This document shows, in pieces, positions 1-10,000 of a stretch of DNA of 64,000 bases. Origin of the DNA: Leptasterias polaris (taxonomy: Eukaryota; Echinodermata; Asteroidea; Forcipulatida; Asteriidae); NCBI GenBank assembly GCA_037783415.1, contig JAZGTN010000006.1:3782001-3846000 (forward strand), given 5' to 3'. Positions within the stretch are counted from its first letter, which is position 1, and the number at the start of each line of letters is the position of its first letter. The notes below the pieces were generated by a model. It worked only from the letters and a program-made list of their open reading frames with translations. It made no database searches and was not told the DNA's origin. Both the position numbers and the translations under genes were made by a program.

Positions 1-1430
1 TGAATTTGACCATAGAGCCACTCTTTAACAATATTTCTTCCATTGAGGACATGAGTTCTAATGTAAAACAATGTAAACATGTGTTGTACATGTACATGTG
101 TACACTAAACAGACTTCTATTATCAGCATGTTTTAGTGTTTGGCAAAGTGTCGCATTCTTTTCACTTATCAAAACAATTCACAATTCTTCCAACAGAAAC
201 ATTTCTTAGAATGACTGATATATCTCTTATTCTTAGTCTCAAGGCCAAAGTGCAATGGCTCCGAGTACATCTTCAATATCATGAATTTAGTTGTGGTTTT
301 ATTATTTCCAAGAATGTGACTTATTACGTTATTATTTTGTCACTGCGACTGAAAAAAAAGTCTCCAAGTCAAAGTCTACATGTATTAGTAATAGCCAGTA
401 ATAGCACTGTGGTAATCAAAGCTCTGATAATCACAGTATTGACTGACCCAGAAAATCACCTGTTGTACAGTATGTAAATGAGTTCAGTGCACTAGACCGT
501 TCAGCGATGACACCCCATAAAATATTCAAAAAAGTGGGGACAATTCCTATGACCCATCTCCGGGCGGATAAGGACCATTGCATTCATAATAAATAAAAAA
601 TCCATGCACAACTTGTTCATTTTTGCGTTGAGAATTGAGATCTATTCAAACTTATTGTTCAGTTATCAAATGTTCATATAATCAATAACTCCTACACTAT
701 ATGTATATACATTGTACCATGTAACATGGTAACCTTTGTTTTATACAAAAATACTGACCTTGTACATTCAATGGCGTTTCTGGCAGGTGAGATACATGTA
801 TCATGTACTCTGGTCATATGGGAAAATTTACATTTGTGTCATAATTTCCACATAAATTTAAGCGCTACAAAAGTAACAGCTATTAACAATTTTGAGATGT
901 GCCCCCTTTTTTTCATATCAAAGGATGACAAAAATCAGACAGTGCAATCTCCAAACAATTTACGAGTTTTATGTTTTCTTCCATTGGGCTGTGTACAAAT
1001 CGTACCTGCTGGAAGTCCAGGCTCTGCTTCGCTCTTTTATAAACATGTGGCGTCGCATACTAAACGGTTTATATTGTACATTTACATAGGCCCTATAAAC
1101 ATATACACTCTAAAGGGAACTTATGAATTGGCACATGCACATGGTACACATGCACATCATCTGGAAGAACTGTCCTATGCAACATGCATTTTGCGTTTGT
1201 ACACACCGTAAATGTCTGACAAACTGCATATAATGCCCAACACACCGAGTTCAAAGAGACTAACTGAATTCACAACACCCCCCTTAATGACTTTACAATG
1301 ATACATTCATTACAGACAATTACTTGCACCTCGCAAACTACATACCACTGCACCTTCACAACTGCACAACACAACCATCTCTAACACTACTTGGGCAAGT
1401 AGTCACTCAGCTTTCAAGGAGGATATTTAT
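1..1430. other. non-coding, no gene recognised
   Basis: The longest reading frame here (726-1211 +, 161 codons) has no recognisable domain, is rich in Cys, His and Tyr from AT-rich DNA, and lacks convincing splice sites. I see no retroelement protein and no clear terminal repeats. The sequence looks like intergenic DNA, or an intron of a gene extending beyond the window. Confidence 0.5.
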
Positions 1431-2241
1431 CAAGCATCAAGCATCAAGCATCAAACATCAAGCATCAAACAATATGTAGGCTACTCTATCTAAAGCCCGT
1501 TTCACACGAGCTTTCTAAACCATGGCCGTTAGGAACGAAATCGCATCGGTGTCATGAAATCGCAAATTTGCGTCGTGTGAAAGGAATCCGTGTGATGAAA
1601 TTACCTGGGACCCGCGTTATAAACAACCGGGATCAAGACCTCCTCCAAAAATCGCATCCCTGTTTAGAATCGCCAAGATCGGTCGTGTGAAACGACGCAC
1701 GTTTATGATACCAAGGTCCCATGCGATCACACAACGATCACGCATGAGCACCGGGAGAAATGTCGTTTGTTTGTTCGAGTATTCCTTCCTCCGTTAAAAT
1801 GGCGTTAAGTTACCTTTGTTTTTGGATTTGGCATTTCCACTTTCCATCTCTGACAAAACACTTTCCGCTACATTCATCTTCGGAGTTCGTCAGGAAACTG
1901 AGAATTCGCACGAAAAAGCAGAAATGTCGCGCCGAGAAAACGATCGATGGTACCCTACACGCATTTACGTAACATTAAACGGGACACCGACAGAGAACCA
2001 GCGAACTAATAAATAACCAATGATGACCTTTGACCTAATACGTAGCGAACTCACGAAAACGAGGGACGTTGGGAACGCGAAGTGTCATCGTGTGAATGTT
2101 TGTCATGATATCGCACGCAACCTTTGGGACAGACAACTGGCGCCCAAAACGATGGACGTAAGTTTCCGATTCTCGTGTGAAAAGGGCTATAGAGTACATG
2201 TATTGTTTGATGCTTGATGTACATAGAGTCTCTATGTACAT
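1431..2241. mobile_element. composite inverted-repeat element (TIR GCCCKTTTCACACGAG)
   Basis: The left arm reads AAAGCCCGTTTCACACGAG near 1493-1511 and the right arm CTCGTGTGAAAAGGGCT near 2173-2190. Outside this pair the inverted symmetry continues: CATCAAGCATCAAACAATA on the left is mirrored by TATTGTTTGATGCTTGATG on the right. The total inverted repeat is therefore about 60 bp per side. The interior (about 660 bp) repeats the TCGTGTGA motif several times (for example 1571, 1684, 2087) and has no transposase-like frame, so the element is non-autonomous. The left flank has decayed into a short CATCAAG/CATCAAA tandem array. A 12-bp-arm palindrome with a 1-nt loop (2217-2241) closes the right side. 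The element at 16258-17600 shares the same terminus. Confidence 0.6.
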
Positions 2242-2932
2242 AGTACTAACATTATGTTCATTGTACAGTCTTTGCTAGTCCATTTACACCCACACCCTTA
2301 ATAAACAAATAAATAGCTCAAAAACAAGAAGTTCATAGAAAATGTATCCACTTGAAGTGAATAACAAAATGACAGAAGCACCCCAAAATATACAAAATAC
2401 ATTCCACTCCATGACATCGACCCAGAGCCTAAACAAAACTAGCTCAAAAGTACATACCAACACATACTTGTGTACTTACCTTTAGAGCAATAATGATGAA
2501 ATCCCAATTACACAAAACTATACATTCCACTTCATGACATCGACTTCAACAGTATAATGGGTGCACAGCCAGCCCGGCATACTTGGAAGTTAAAACCAAA
2601 AAGGTTGCAGTCTTTTGAGTGCCCTATTTCACACTGAACCAAACCGCTGTAGGCTACGCATTAATATGGTCAGATCAACTCTGCCTATACTTCTCATAAC
2701 AGTACGTCAATGGGTGAAACAGAGCCCTGCAGAGTTCCGAGAATCAGACCTGCCAATGATGCACATGTCGGCCAGGAGGGAATAATGCCAGTGTACAGTT
2801 AGCGCTGGCCTATACTTGTTTTGCAGTCAAGCAAGCAAACAGCCACAATTGGCTGGGGGTGTTATTGTGTTTATAGCCCTAAAAGTCACCTCCCAATAAT
2901 AAGCACAACTTTCATCAGGTCCGTTACACCAG
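2242..2932. other. non-coding, nothing recognised
   Basis: AT-rich sequence without a plausible reading frame, splice-bounded exon or terminal repeat. A loose internal duplication around CATTCCACTCCATGACATCGAC (2401 and 2525) is the only structure I noticed. Confidence 0.5.
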
Positions 2933-3400
2933 CTTAACCCTAACTCCCAAAGCGTTTTTACTAGAATCCACCCCTAACCCAACAAATTCCAACAGCTTAT
3001 ACTACCATGAGATGGGAACTGTGCCCAATCTTAGGGGGACGATACACAACCTAACAAACTCCAACAGGCCTTTTTTGTTTGATTTTGTTGGAGTGTGTAC
3101 ACTTGGCATGTGCAAAAATTTGATCAGTGAAATCACACAGTACCCAACATAACATAATCCAACAACTATCTCATTAGACCATGGAGGAAAGAGCAATGCC
3201 AGACATGTACATTTCACACATCCACCATACCCACATCCACCATACCCACTCAATCAAATTCCAACACCATTACTTGTCAGCAAGGATACACAATCCCACA
3301 GAATCAAACACCCAATCCTAACTTCACTGTACTTAACCTAACAAAATTAAACACTTTGCCCTGTTTGAATTTGTAGGGTATGGGAGGGTTAGGGTTAAAG
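2933..3400. repeat. inverted-repeat-bounded repeat with TTAGGG-like ends
   Basis: CTTAACCCTAACTCCC at 2933 is mirrored by GGGAGGGTTAGGGTTAAAG at 3382-3400. Between them a degenerate motif of the form CCTAACAAAYTCCAACA recurs at about 2978, 3052, 3146, 3254 and 3337. A 15-bp direct duplication (CATCCACCATACCCA) lies near 3230. The ends resemble telomere repeats, but only one to two units are present, so an ordinary non-autonomous element is the simpler reading. Confidence 0.35.
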
Positions 3401-3737
3401 AGTGACTAAGGTCAACTGCTTAAATACAAAACTTATTAAAAGAAATCTATATCGTACAGTACAGTGTACAAGGTATGTATTAGTGACTGTTTCGAACTCC
3501 TTATGTTTGATAACTCAAATCTACCCAAATACGTATATTTGCACAGTATCCACTAATGGTACATTATGTAACTCAATATTGGACTCTTTACATGCACCTG
3601 TGAAGTTCAAGGTTGATAAAAGCTACATTCTGTGCAAGTCTCACGCGTATTGTTATTCAAACTTACGGGACTAAAAAACAATTAAGAATTTTGACCACCT
3701 ATTGTTCATGTTTCAAGCTATGTAAAGGTTGCACAAA

Positions 3738-3925
3738 TTTGGGCGTGATTGGCAAATGGGGTTTCTAAAGAATAAGCATCCTCATTTGGGCGTGATTGGC
3801 AAATGGGGTTTCTAAAGAATAAGCATCCTCATTTGGGCGTGATTGGCAAATGGGGTTTCTAAAGAATAAGCATCCTCATTTGGGCGTGATTGGCAAATGG
3901 GGTTTCTAAAGAATAAGCATCCTCA
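3738..3925. repeat. 47-bp minisatellite, 4 identical copies
   Basis: Four back-to-back, apparently identical 47-bp units begin TTTGGGCGTGATTGG and end AAGCATCCTCA. Identity among copies implies recent expansion, or an assembly-sensitive locus. No coding potential. Confidence 0.95.
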
Positions 3926-5130
3926 TTTCAAGTTTTAATTTTATTCAAGGATAATTTTTGTGTTACATGTACATTTGTAAACAAACTATTAAACTAAAAC
4001 AGTAGGCCCCTATTTATCACAAATTGGTACTTTTATTTCCTAAAATTAAGTATAAATAGAATTTATAAAGATGATTTGATTTCATAGAAAAATTAAGTCT
4101 CTGTTCAAGTTCTTTGGCACTTTCATACGCTGTACAGTCATGAGGTATTAAAGAAAAATAAGAAAAAAAGTGGAAAAATATCTTACAATCTCTTGCTCAC
4201 TTGATGGAACAAGTACAAATTGTTGGTTTCGCTCTTAATTTCACTTTTGGAATTACGTAATGCAAATCAAACCGAAACACATGCACGTGCAAACAATTGC
4301 ACGTGTACATTTGTTGTATAGTTTAAATACATATTACAAGAGTGTGACCATGTTTGTTGTTAACCTTTTGGGGTGCAGTTAAAACAATACAGTTAGTTTG
4401 CTGACCACACAAATCTCTACTTCCTTTTTTCAAAACAAAAAGAAAATCTCTCCCTCCAAATGTTAACGAATCTAGCAGGAAGTTGATAAAGCAAGTGTGT
4501 TTCACGTGATGTCCTGAACTTTTCCCTTGGTGTTAGGTGGCGGTTGAATGCTGCAGTTGATCTTGCATGTTTCATTTATTTCTACCTGTTCCTTGATATA
4601 AGGGTTAGTTTGCTTTCAGGGGTTTCCCTGAACTTTTTTTTCCACTCGACGGCCGGATGGGTCAACCCAAATTTTGGGACATCCACAGGTTTTTCACTAG
4701 CCAACATGTATTAACGCACATCATTTAAAAAAAAAAAAATTTAAACTTTTAAAAACCCCACAAAAAAACACGGAAGTGAAGTTCAAAAAATTGCATTTTG
4801 GGACGATCTTCTGCCCTTAAAAATATAACCATTTCCATGGATTCGTGATTTGAGGATCAGTTGTTTAGAACTTTGTTTGCAATGAAATCTTTGTGATTCA
4901 ACGATCGGTCAACAACGCACATTGAGAAAAAATTCAATGAACTTTGCCCGCATCGCCCTCTATCGGCAAAAGTTGTCTATGTTTTGAATAGCCTTACTCC
5001 AAGGCTGTGTATTGTAAACAATCTGCAGGGGTGCGGCACACTGTGCTGCAATTCTTTACTTGGCTCGTATACGTGTACTGCGTTGGAGTCTAGCCAAGCT
5101 TTCTTATGAATATGGAAATTATCAATGGCC
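3926..5130. other. non-coding interval
   Basis: No gene is recognised. It contains two CACGTG E-box palindromes arranged as an inverted repeat (arms 4284-4292 and 4297-4305). Near 4620-4700 it has a stretch (CACTCGACGGCCGG) resembling the terminal regions of the hAT-like repeat at 6962-7836. Poly-A occurs at about 4728-4739. Confidence 0.4.
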
Positions 5131-5139
5131 ATCAACAGC

Positions 5140-5560
5140 CAATCACAGCGTGCAGAATGTCGGTAAGCGTGGACTTTGGACCCTACTGTGTTGCATGTCC
5201 TGCACAACACACCATCATGTGCTGTGTATGCGCTATGCATGGACTACAGGCGGGCGACCAAACGTTGTGGGACCGGTGCACATGTGGTGGATATGGTAAA
5301 CATGGCAGACAGTAGATACATGTGTAAATGTGATGTTGGTGCAACGGGTTAATCCACTATGCAGTGTTCTCCCTTAACAGTGGTCCACTGGCCAAATACT
5401 AGCTGAAACACCCAAGGACCAGTCAAAATTCTTTCCATGTGGTCCTTGCTACATTTTAGAAACAGGGCATCTAATTTGCTATTTTTAAATTTCCATTTTT
5501 TGTTTTTAAAGTAGAGTGCGTAAAAGACGCCCGACACACCCCCTGTTACAGACACCACGC
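5140..5560. mobile_element. remnants of foldback and hAT-like repeats
   Basis: The segment near 5285-5336 (CATGGCAGACAGTA followed by ATGTTGGTGCAACGGGTTAA) matches one terminus of the foldback family at 18350-18549. The segment from 5360 on (AGTGTTCTCCCTTAACAGTGGTCCACTGG) resembles the CTAGCCC/GGCCACTGG subterminal repeats of non-autonomous elements. Frames on both strands here are accidental. Confidence 0.35.
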
Positions 5561-5982
5561 TTCGCCCAGATCACAAGACCGGTTTCGGCCCACTGGCTGA
5601 GAAATTTGGTGAAAAACAGGAAACTCTGTACACTTCCAACAGACGTCATGCAGTTGTGTAACAAGCGTACATTTTGTGTCATCACAAAAAAACTACCAAG
5701 CATCCAGTGGATCAGACAGCTTTTGTTTTCCCCTGTCACCGGAAAGCTATCATTGTGTTTCATGTGTTTTGGGTATTGAACTGGAAGTGTTGGTTTCCTT
5801 TTTGTTAGTACTGATCAGATTCATACGTATGCATCCCACTTTCACTACAGCCCTGAAAAAAAAAAACCTGTACTCCACATTGCAGTGACAGAGTGACGGC
5901 AGATGGGGGTTCAATGCCCCCTCCCCAAACCGAACCCTAACAACAACGAAAAATAAAAATATATAAATAAATACTGCCCTTA

Positions 5983-6153
5983 TAGACCATGCATATGACG
6001 TCATTTGAGTAGGGCGCCCTCGCCTAGAGGTCAAAAGGAAGATGTTCATTGGCCAGTCCTGTGCGTCGCGCGTACAAATCAGCTTGTTTCCATTGTTTCA
6101 TCATCAGTTTACCTCTAAGATGGCGGCTTGGTGACGTCAATGCATAAGGTCTA
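5983..6153 (+). mobile_element. 171-bp MITE (family A, copy 1) with CRE-like sites
   Basis: Terminal repeats are TAGACCATGCATATGACGTCA at the left and TGACGTCAATGCATAAGGTCTA at the right. Each contains TGACGTCA (5996-6003 and 6132-6139), the palindromic CRE/ATF site. An AAGATGGCGG motif lies at about 6117-6126. A diverged reverse-orientation copy of nearly the same length sits in intron 2 of the zinc-finger gene (14229-14396). Too short to encode anything. Confidence 0.7.
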
Positions 6154-6235
6154 TTGTCATACTCCGCAGGGGCTGTTCTATTTGAACAAACTTTGAAACA
6201 ATTATTAGAGATAAAGTCATTGCAAGGCCTGATGC

Positions 6236-6345
6236 TTCTTTCTTGAAAGGGCACCTCTATGAGATAATGGAAAATTTCAATTGGAACATTTCAAGGGGCA
6301 TCAAGGCAATGACCAAGGGAAAAGGAGGCAACTGCCTACATGTAC
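6236..6345 (+). repeat. diverged repeat related to 19949-20166
   Basis: GAAAGGGCACCTCTATG, then GGAACATTTCAAGGGGCATCAAGGCAATGACC, parallel the order and wording of GAAAGGGCAAGGCC, GGGCACTAAGGCC and AAGACCAGGGCAACG in the element near 20 kb. Its own terminal repeats are not preserved. The rest of 6154-6961 shows no gene. Confidence 0.4.
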
Positions 6346-6961
6346 GTGAAGCATGCATCCAACCTGAATTCCTGACAAAACGGTCTGAAACAAGGATCCA
6401 AACTGTAGGAGTTCTGTTGAGATGATGGCATTTCTGCCTTTTTTAAGTAACCCCTGGAGTTACAGATTTCAAGAAGCTTCTGAGAACAGTGTCCTCAGTG
6501 CTAGTGAAGTAGATTGAAGAGCGTAACCTTTTTTTGTCTGAAGAAAATAACATTGTTTTCACCATGCAGACTTAAAAAGGTCTAAATTCAGATAAAAGGC
6601 TAAGATTTCTCATAAATCCCCGAGTTATAAATGTACGCATCACAATCTGAATTGTTTTAGCTGTAACCCCTGCCCTGGTCAAAGCAAAATTCTATACAAA
6701 AAGGCACATGACATAATGTAGAAGTTGATAATCAAACAAAAACATGTAAAAGGTGGTTTCTAATTATAAAGCTTTTAGACAGCTATCACTATTTCAGAAG
6801 AAGATATTTCGGTCTTAACCACTTACTGCCGAGAATTCAAAAATTCTGAAAAGCATCCCTATAAATATATGGACTAATAAAAAAGAAGACAGACTGGTGA
6901 AACAGCAGGCTACAAAATGTAGGTGGTCTACTGGATAATCTCTAAAAAAATTGAAGGTAAA

Positions 6962-7836
6962 CCCAGGGCTCGATTTAGGCACTAGCCCGGCGTACAATCA
7001 CTAGTCAAGAGTGCTGCGGGCTAGTCAAACGTGCTTCTAGGTGCTGCGGGGCTAGTCAGAAATTACCGCACTTGTCCATTGCTACACATGTGATGCACTA
7101 CCAACGTAAAAAAATCCACTCGAAAAGTGCCGCGAAACGCTGACCACATCGCGATCACAATGTACACAACACACAACAATCCCGTGCGTGCGACACACAC
7201 AAGCATAACGTTTCCAATTTACAGGTTTGCCCTGGTAGTCTTTGTTATTTCATTACTGTGCGTGCAACAATAAATGCAAGAAACATTGACCACTAGAGGA
7301 CGCTTCACAACGATGCTATAGCGCCAAAGTAATCGTCCTCTATTGATGAAGGGCAATACACAAAAGAGTAACGAACGTCTTGACCAAAAAATTTACCTGT
7401 CTGCGCATGCTCAGGAAAAGCGCTTATTCCCCTGACATTGCGATAATTTTCTTCGCTGCTGTGCGTGCTAACCATCTAAACAGCATTGTCGTTGCTGGCA
7501 CTCACGCACATTCCGTCGACAGCATGGTCAATGCAGCACAGTTCCGTGGAAATTTTAGCTTGTTTACGAAAAACTACGGAACGTTCAGTTCGGGCTTCAT
7601 TCTACAAAAATGACCGATTTAGGATACCCTTGATGAACAAAAGAGTATTTAACTGTATAATGTAAGATTTTCTTTTTCTGATTTTGTTTTGTTGTTTTTT
7701 TGAGGGGTTTATTTTGGGGGGATTGCGCACGGAATCTTGTTATCAAATTTCGGGCTAATGAAAAATTGTGCGGACTAATCAACTGTACAGCTGACTAGCC
7801 CGGCGGGCGTGTCAAGTAAAAAAGTTAGCGCAAGGC
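6962..7836. mobile_element. non-autonomous hAT-like element
   Basis: The left end reads CAGGGCTCGATTTAGGCACTAGCCCGGCG. The right end has GACTAGCCCGGCGGGC followed by AGTTAGCGCAAGGCC, an imperfect inverse. GGGGCTAGTCA-type subterminal repeats recur near 7018, 7051 and 7790. This end structure is typical of hAT-type non-autonomous elements in marine invertebrates. No transposase frame is present. An internal inverted pair, AGAGGACG and CGTCCTCT (7295 and 7333), may be a nested insertion. I could not recognise a clean 8-bp target duplication. Confidence 0.5.
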
Positions 7837-8415
7837 CTTTAAAACCCATTAGATCCCTTCCATAAGATACATTTTGTGCAGACGACATGTACATGTATGT
7901 TCCACTTACAGAAGCTCAAGGTCAAACAATGGAAACATGCAGAGTATGTTATTAAAGTGTAAAATTGCACTTTAGTTTTGACCCAGATATGAAATTTGTC
8001 CACAGGTAAATAGCCTGTGGAATATTTCCAATTTCCGACCCAACTGATGATGGATGAGTCCTACTTTGACCTCAGTGAGGGCGCTGTTTAAACTTAAGAG
8101 TTTTGGCAATGATTTGTAAACAGTGTATACAATTACAAAGTTTGTGGGGAGGGGGGGGGAGACAATCAACGTGAAATTTAAATTGTAAGCTTTGTACACA
8201 AAAATTTAATTATTTAAAGGAATCGGTTGGATGATAAAACACAACGATAAAGAAATTCCAACTTCTAAAAAAATATTAAACTTTAGTGCAAAACTTGCGA
8301 TTTTTTCGGTGATCGTCTCTTGATCCCCCATAGACTTTGTACACAATGTTACTTGTGCCTTGTTTACAAATCTTTTCAAAAACTTACTTACCACAAATAC
8401 ATCGATGATTAATGC
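7837..8415. other. non-coding, probably intergenic or intronic
   Basis: No recognisable coding sequence. It lies on the 3' side of the minus-strand exon at 9353-9468 and so may be in an intron of that gene. I looked for a minus-strand acceptor leading to a frame that continues that exon and found none I trust. A G-rich run occurs near 8148-8160. Confidence 0.4.
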
Positions 8416-8764
8416 TAGACCCAGTAACTGGGCGCTGTACTCCTTTTTTCGAAATCTTGACATCATCGGTCGTACTAGCGCCCCAGGTTATTATTGTATG
8501 TCCATACCATGATCCGACTCTCAGCATGGTCGACGGGTGCCCTGCCTCAAACCGCGTAATCGTATCGGTTGCGGCAGGGCACCCGTCTAAAATTTTAGAC
8601 GGGTGCCTTGCCTCGACCGTGACGATTACGCGGTTTGAGGCAGGGCAGTACCCGTCGACCATGGTGAGAGTTTGGTCACATACAATAATAACTTGGGGCG
8701 CTAGTACGACCGATGATGTCAAAATTTCGAAAAAAGGAGTACAGCGCCCCAGTTACTGGGTCTA
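8416..8764. mobile_element. 349-bp foldback element with 9-bp target duplication
   Basis: Almost the whole element is one imperfect palindrome. The left end TAGACCCAGTAACTGGGCG mirrors the right end CGCCCCAGTTACTGGGTCTA, and the centre is CTAAAATTTTAG near 8587-8598. Arms of roughly 170 bp differ by point changes and small indels. GATTAATGC flanks both sides (8407-8415 and 8765-8773), a 9-bp target-site duplication. Long terminal inverted repeats with a 9-bp duplication fit Mutator-like (MULE) foldbacks better than Tc1 or piggyBac types. Frames of 112-117 codons on both strands are by-products of the palindrome. Confidence 0.85.
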
Positions 8765-8773
8765 GATTAATGC

Positions 8774-9352
8774 ATGATTCCAAATAAGGCTGATTTATTG
8801 CTAATGTTGGGCGCGATCTTTGAAGTCATCCTTTTTTGAAATTCGCACAAGACAATTTTAAATTTGGGCGCGCACAATTTGTGAACTTAACTTAGTCTGC
8901 CAACACAAAGAAAAATAGTGCAACTGAGGCACGAAATTGACACGAATTACACGTTTTGAATTAATAATTCCATTTTGGAAACATGACAGTGGTGATTGTT
9001 GTCAGTTGTCAAATTCTGAACATACATCTCGTGAGCAGACCTGTTTCTCAACATTTTTGTACAAAAGTATCACTTCAGATAGAAGTTGAGATCCGGCCGA
9101 GCACTACTTCAAACTTACACCTCCAACCTTTGGATGTATTGTAAATTCCCTTCAAACAGCGTATATTTCACAACAAGTGGTGGGAATTATGGTTGAACAA
9201 TAAAGATCGCACACGGTGTTCAAAGTTTTAAAATCATGCAAGTAAACAAAGTTTACATTAATTTATTAACAAACAACACACCTTCTTTTGATCAAGAGAT
9301 TTCATTGTTCGCTATAAAGTATAAAGTTAAATTACTGTTAAATCATTCTTAC
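8774..9352 (-). other. probable intron of the minus-strand gene
   Basis: This follows the donor site of the exon at 9353-9468, reading leftward. No second exon is recognised. AT-rich, with no transposon signature. Confidence 0.4.
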
Positions 9353-9468
9353 CACAAAGCCTTTTTCTCAATCTGCTCGATATCTTCTTCCTGTATTCTG
9401 TTGGAATTTGGTTGTGTGTCTTCACCAAGCAGAAGTTGACTACATACAGCCTGTCTGGCAGCAGCCAT
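9353..9468 (-). CDS. first coding exon of an unidentified gene
   Basis: On the minus strand an ATG at 9468-9466 sits in a good context (GGAAAATGG). It opens 38 codons plus two bases and ends at a strong donor (TTTGTG|GTAAGAATG, intron from 9352 downward). The peptide starts MAAARQAVCSQLLLGEDT and ends EEDIEQIEKKAL. The second half is acidic and helix-prone, and there is no signal peptide. Without splicing the frame would hit a stop within one codon, so the donor matters to the interpretation. The next codon begins TG and is completed in an exon I could not find; it may lie beyond the left edge. The gene is divergent from the zinc-finger gene about 2.8 kb away. I do not recognise the family. 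Confidence 0.5.
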
Positions 9469-10000
9469 TTTCCTGAACAGCCCACAACATGACCACACGG
9501 TATGCCATTTGGAGAAGGCTAAAATTAGTCAGTTGTAAAGGCAGTTGAACTATCCTTCAACAAAATACAGTAATGAACAGAATCCGTAACTCACGGTGGA
9601 TTTCGACATGACTCAAAAAGACATTAGAATCAACGTGTGTGTGTGTGTGTGTGTGGATATGGAGACAATTCTTGTAACGTTCAACAACGATCATAAGAAA
9701 CTGTGATTCACCGACACTCTCGCAACCAACCTTCTGCTCTTCCCGGAAAACGAAGCTCCACTGGGCTGCTATTTCTGGATAACCCGGTGCTCGATTATCA
9801 GAAGGAAATTTGACCCACAGTCATGTTGAGAGTGAAGGAAAACAGGCCGGAAGTGATGGGTTGAAAGCTTGCTAACGCATAGGCACGATTGCATGGGTCG
9901 AGGAGGTGGCCATTCAGATTATTAACACGGGTACTCGAACGTAATGGTAAACGCGTAATATAAGGAGTGATGACGTACGTGACGGGTACCAGTACCTCAG
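9469..10000. promoter_or_regulatory. candidate divergent promoter region
   Basis: This is the interval immediately upstream of the minus-strand start codon. It is less AT-rich than its surroundings and contains CpGs in unique sequence (about 9710-9970). No TATA box could be assigned. A (GT)10 microsatellite lies at 9635-9654. Its position between two divergent genes makes it the natural place for at least the minus-strand promoter. Whether the first exon of the zinc-finger gene is also here cannot be decided from sequence alone. Confidence 0.3.
9635..9654. repeat. (GT)10 microsatellite
   Basis: Uninterrupted GT dinucleotides directly between CAAC and GATATGG. Confidence 0.95.

Noticed and set aside
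726..1211. 161-codon frame near the left edge
   Set aside because: No domain, biased composition, no splice or promoter evidence.
3738..3925. CRISPR array
   Set aside because: Repeats are head to tail with no spacers and the DNA is eukaryotic.
5997..6254. Overlapping minus-strand frames of 76-99 codons
   Set aside because: They cross the 171-bp MITE and adjacent repeat; no domain.
8384..8765. Frames of 112 and 117 codons on opposite strands with near-identical peptides
   Set aside because: They are two readings of the same foldback palindrome.
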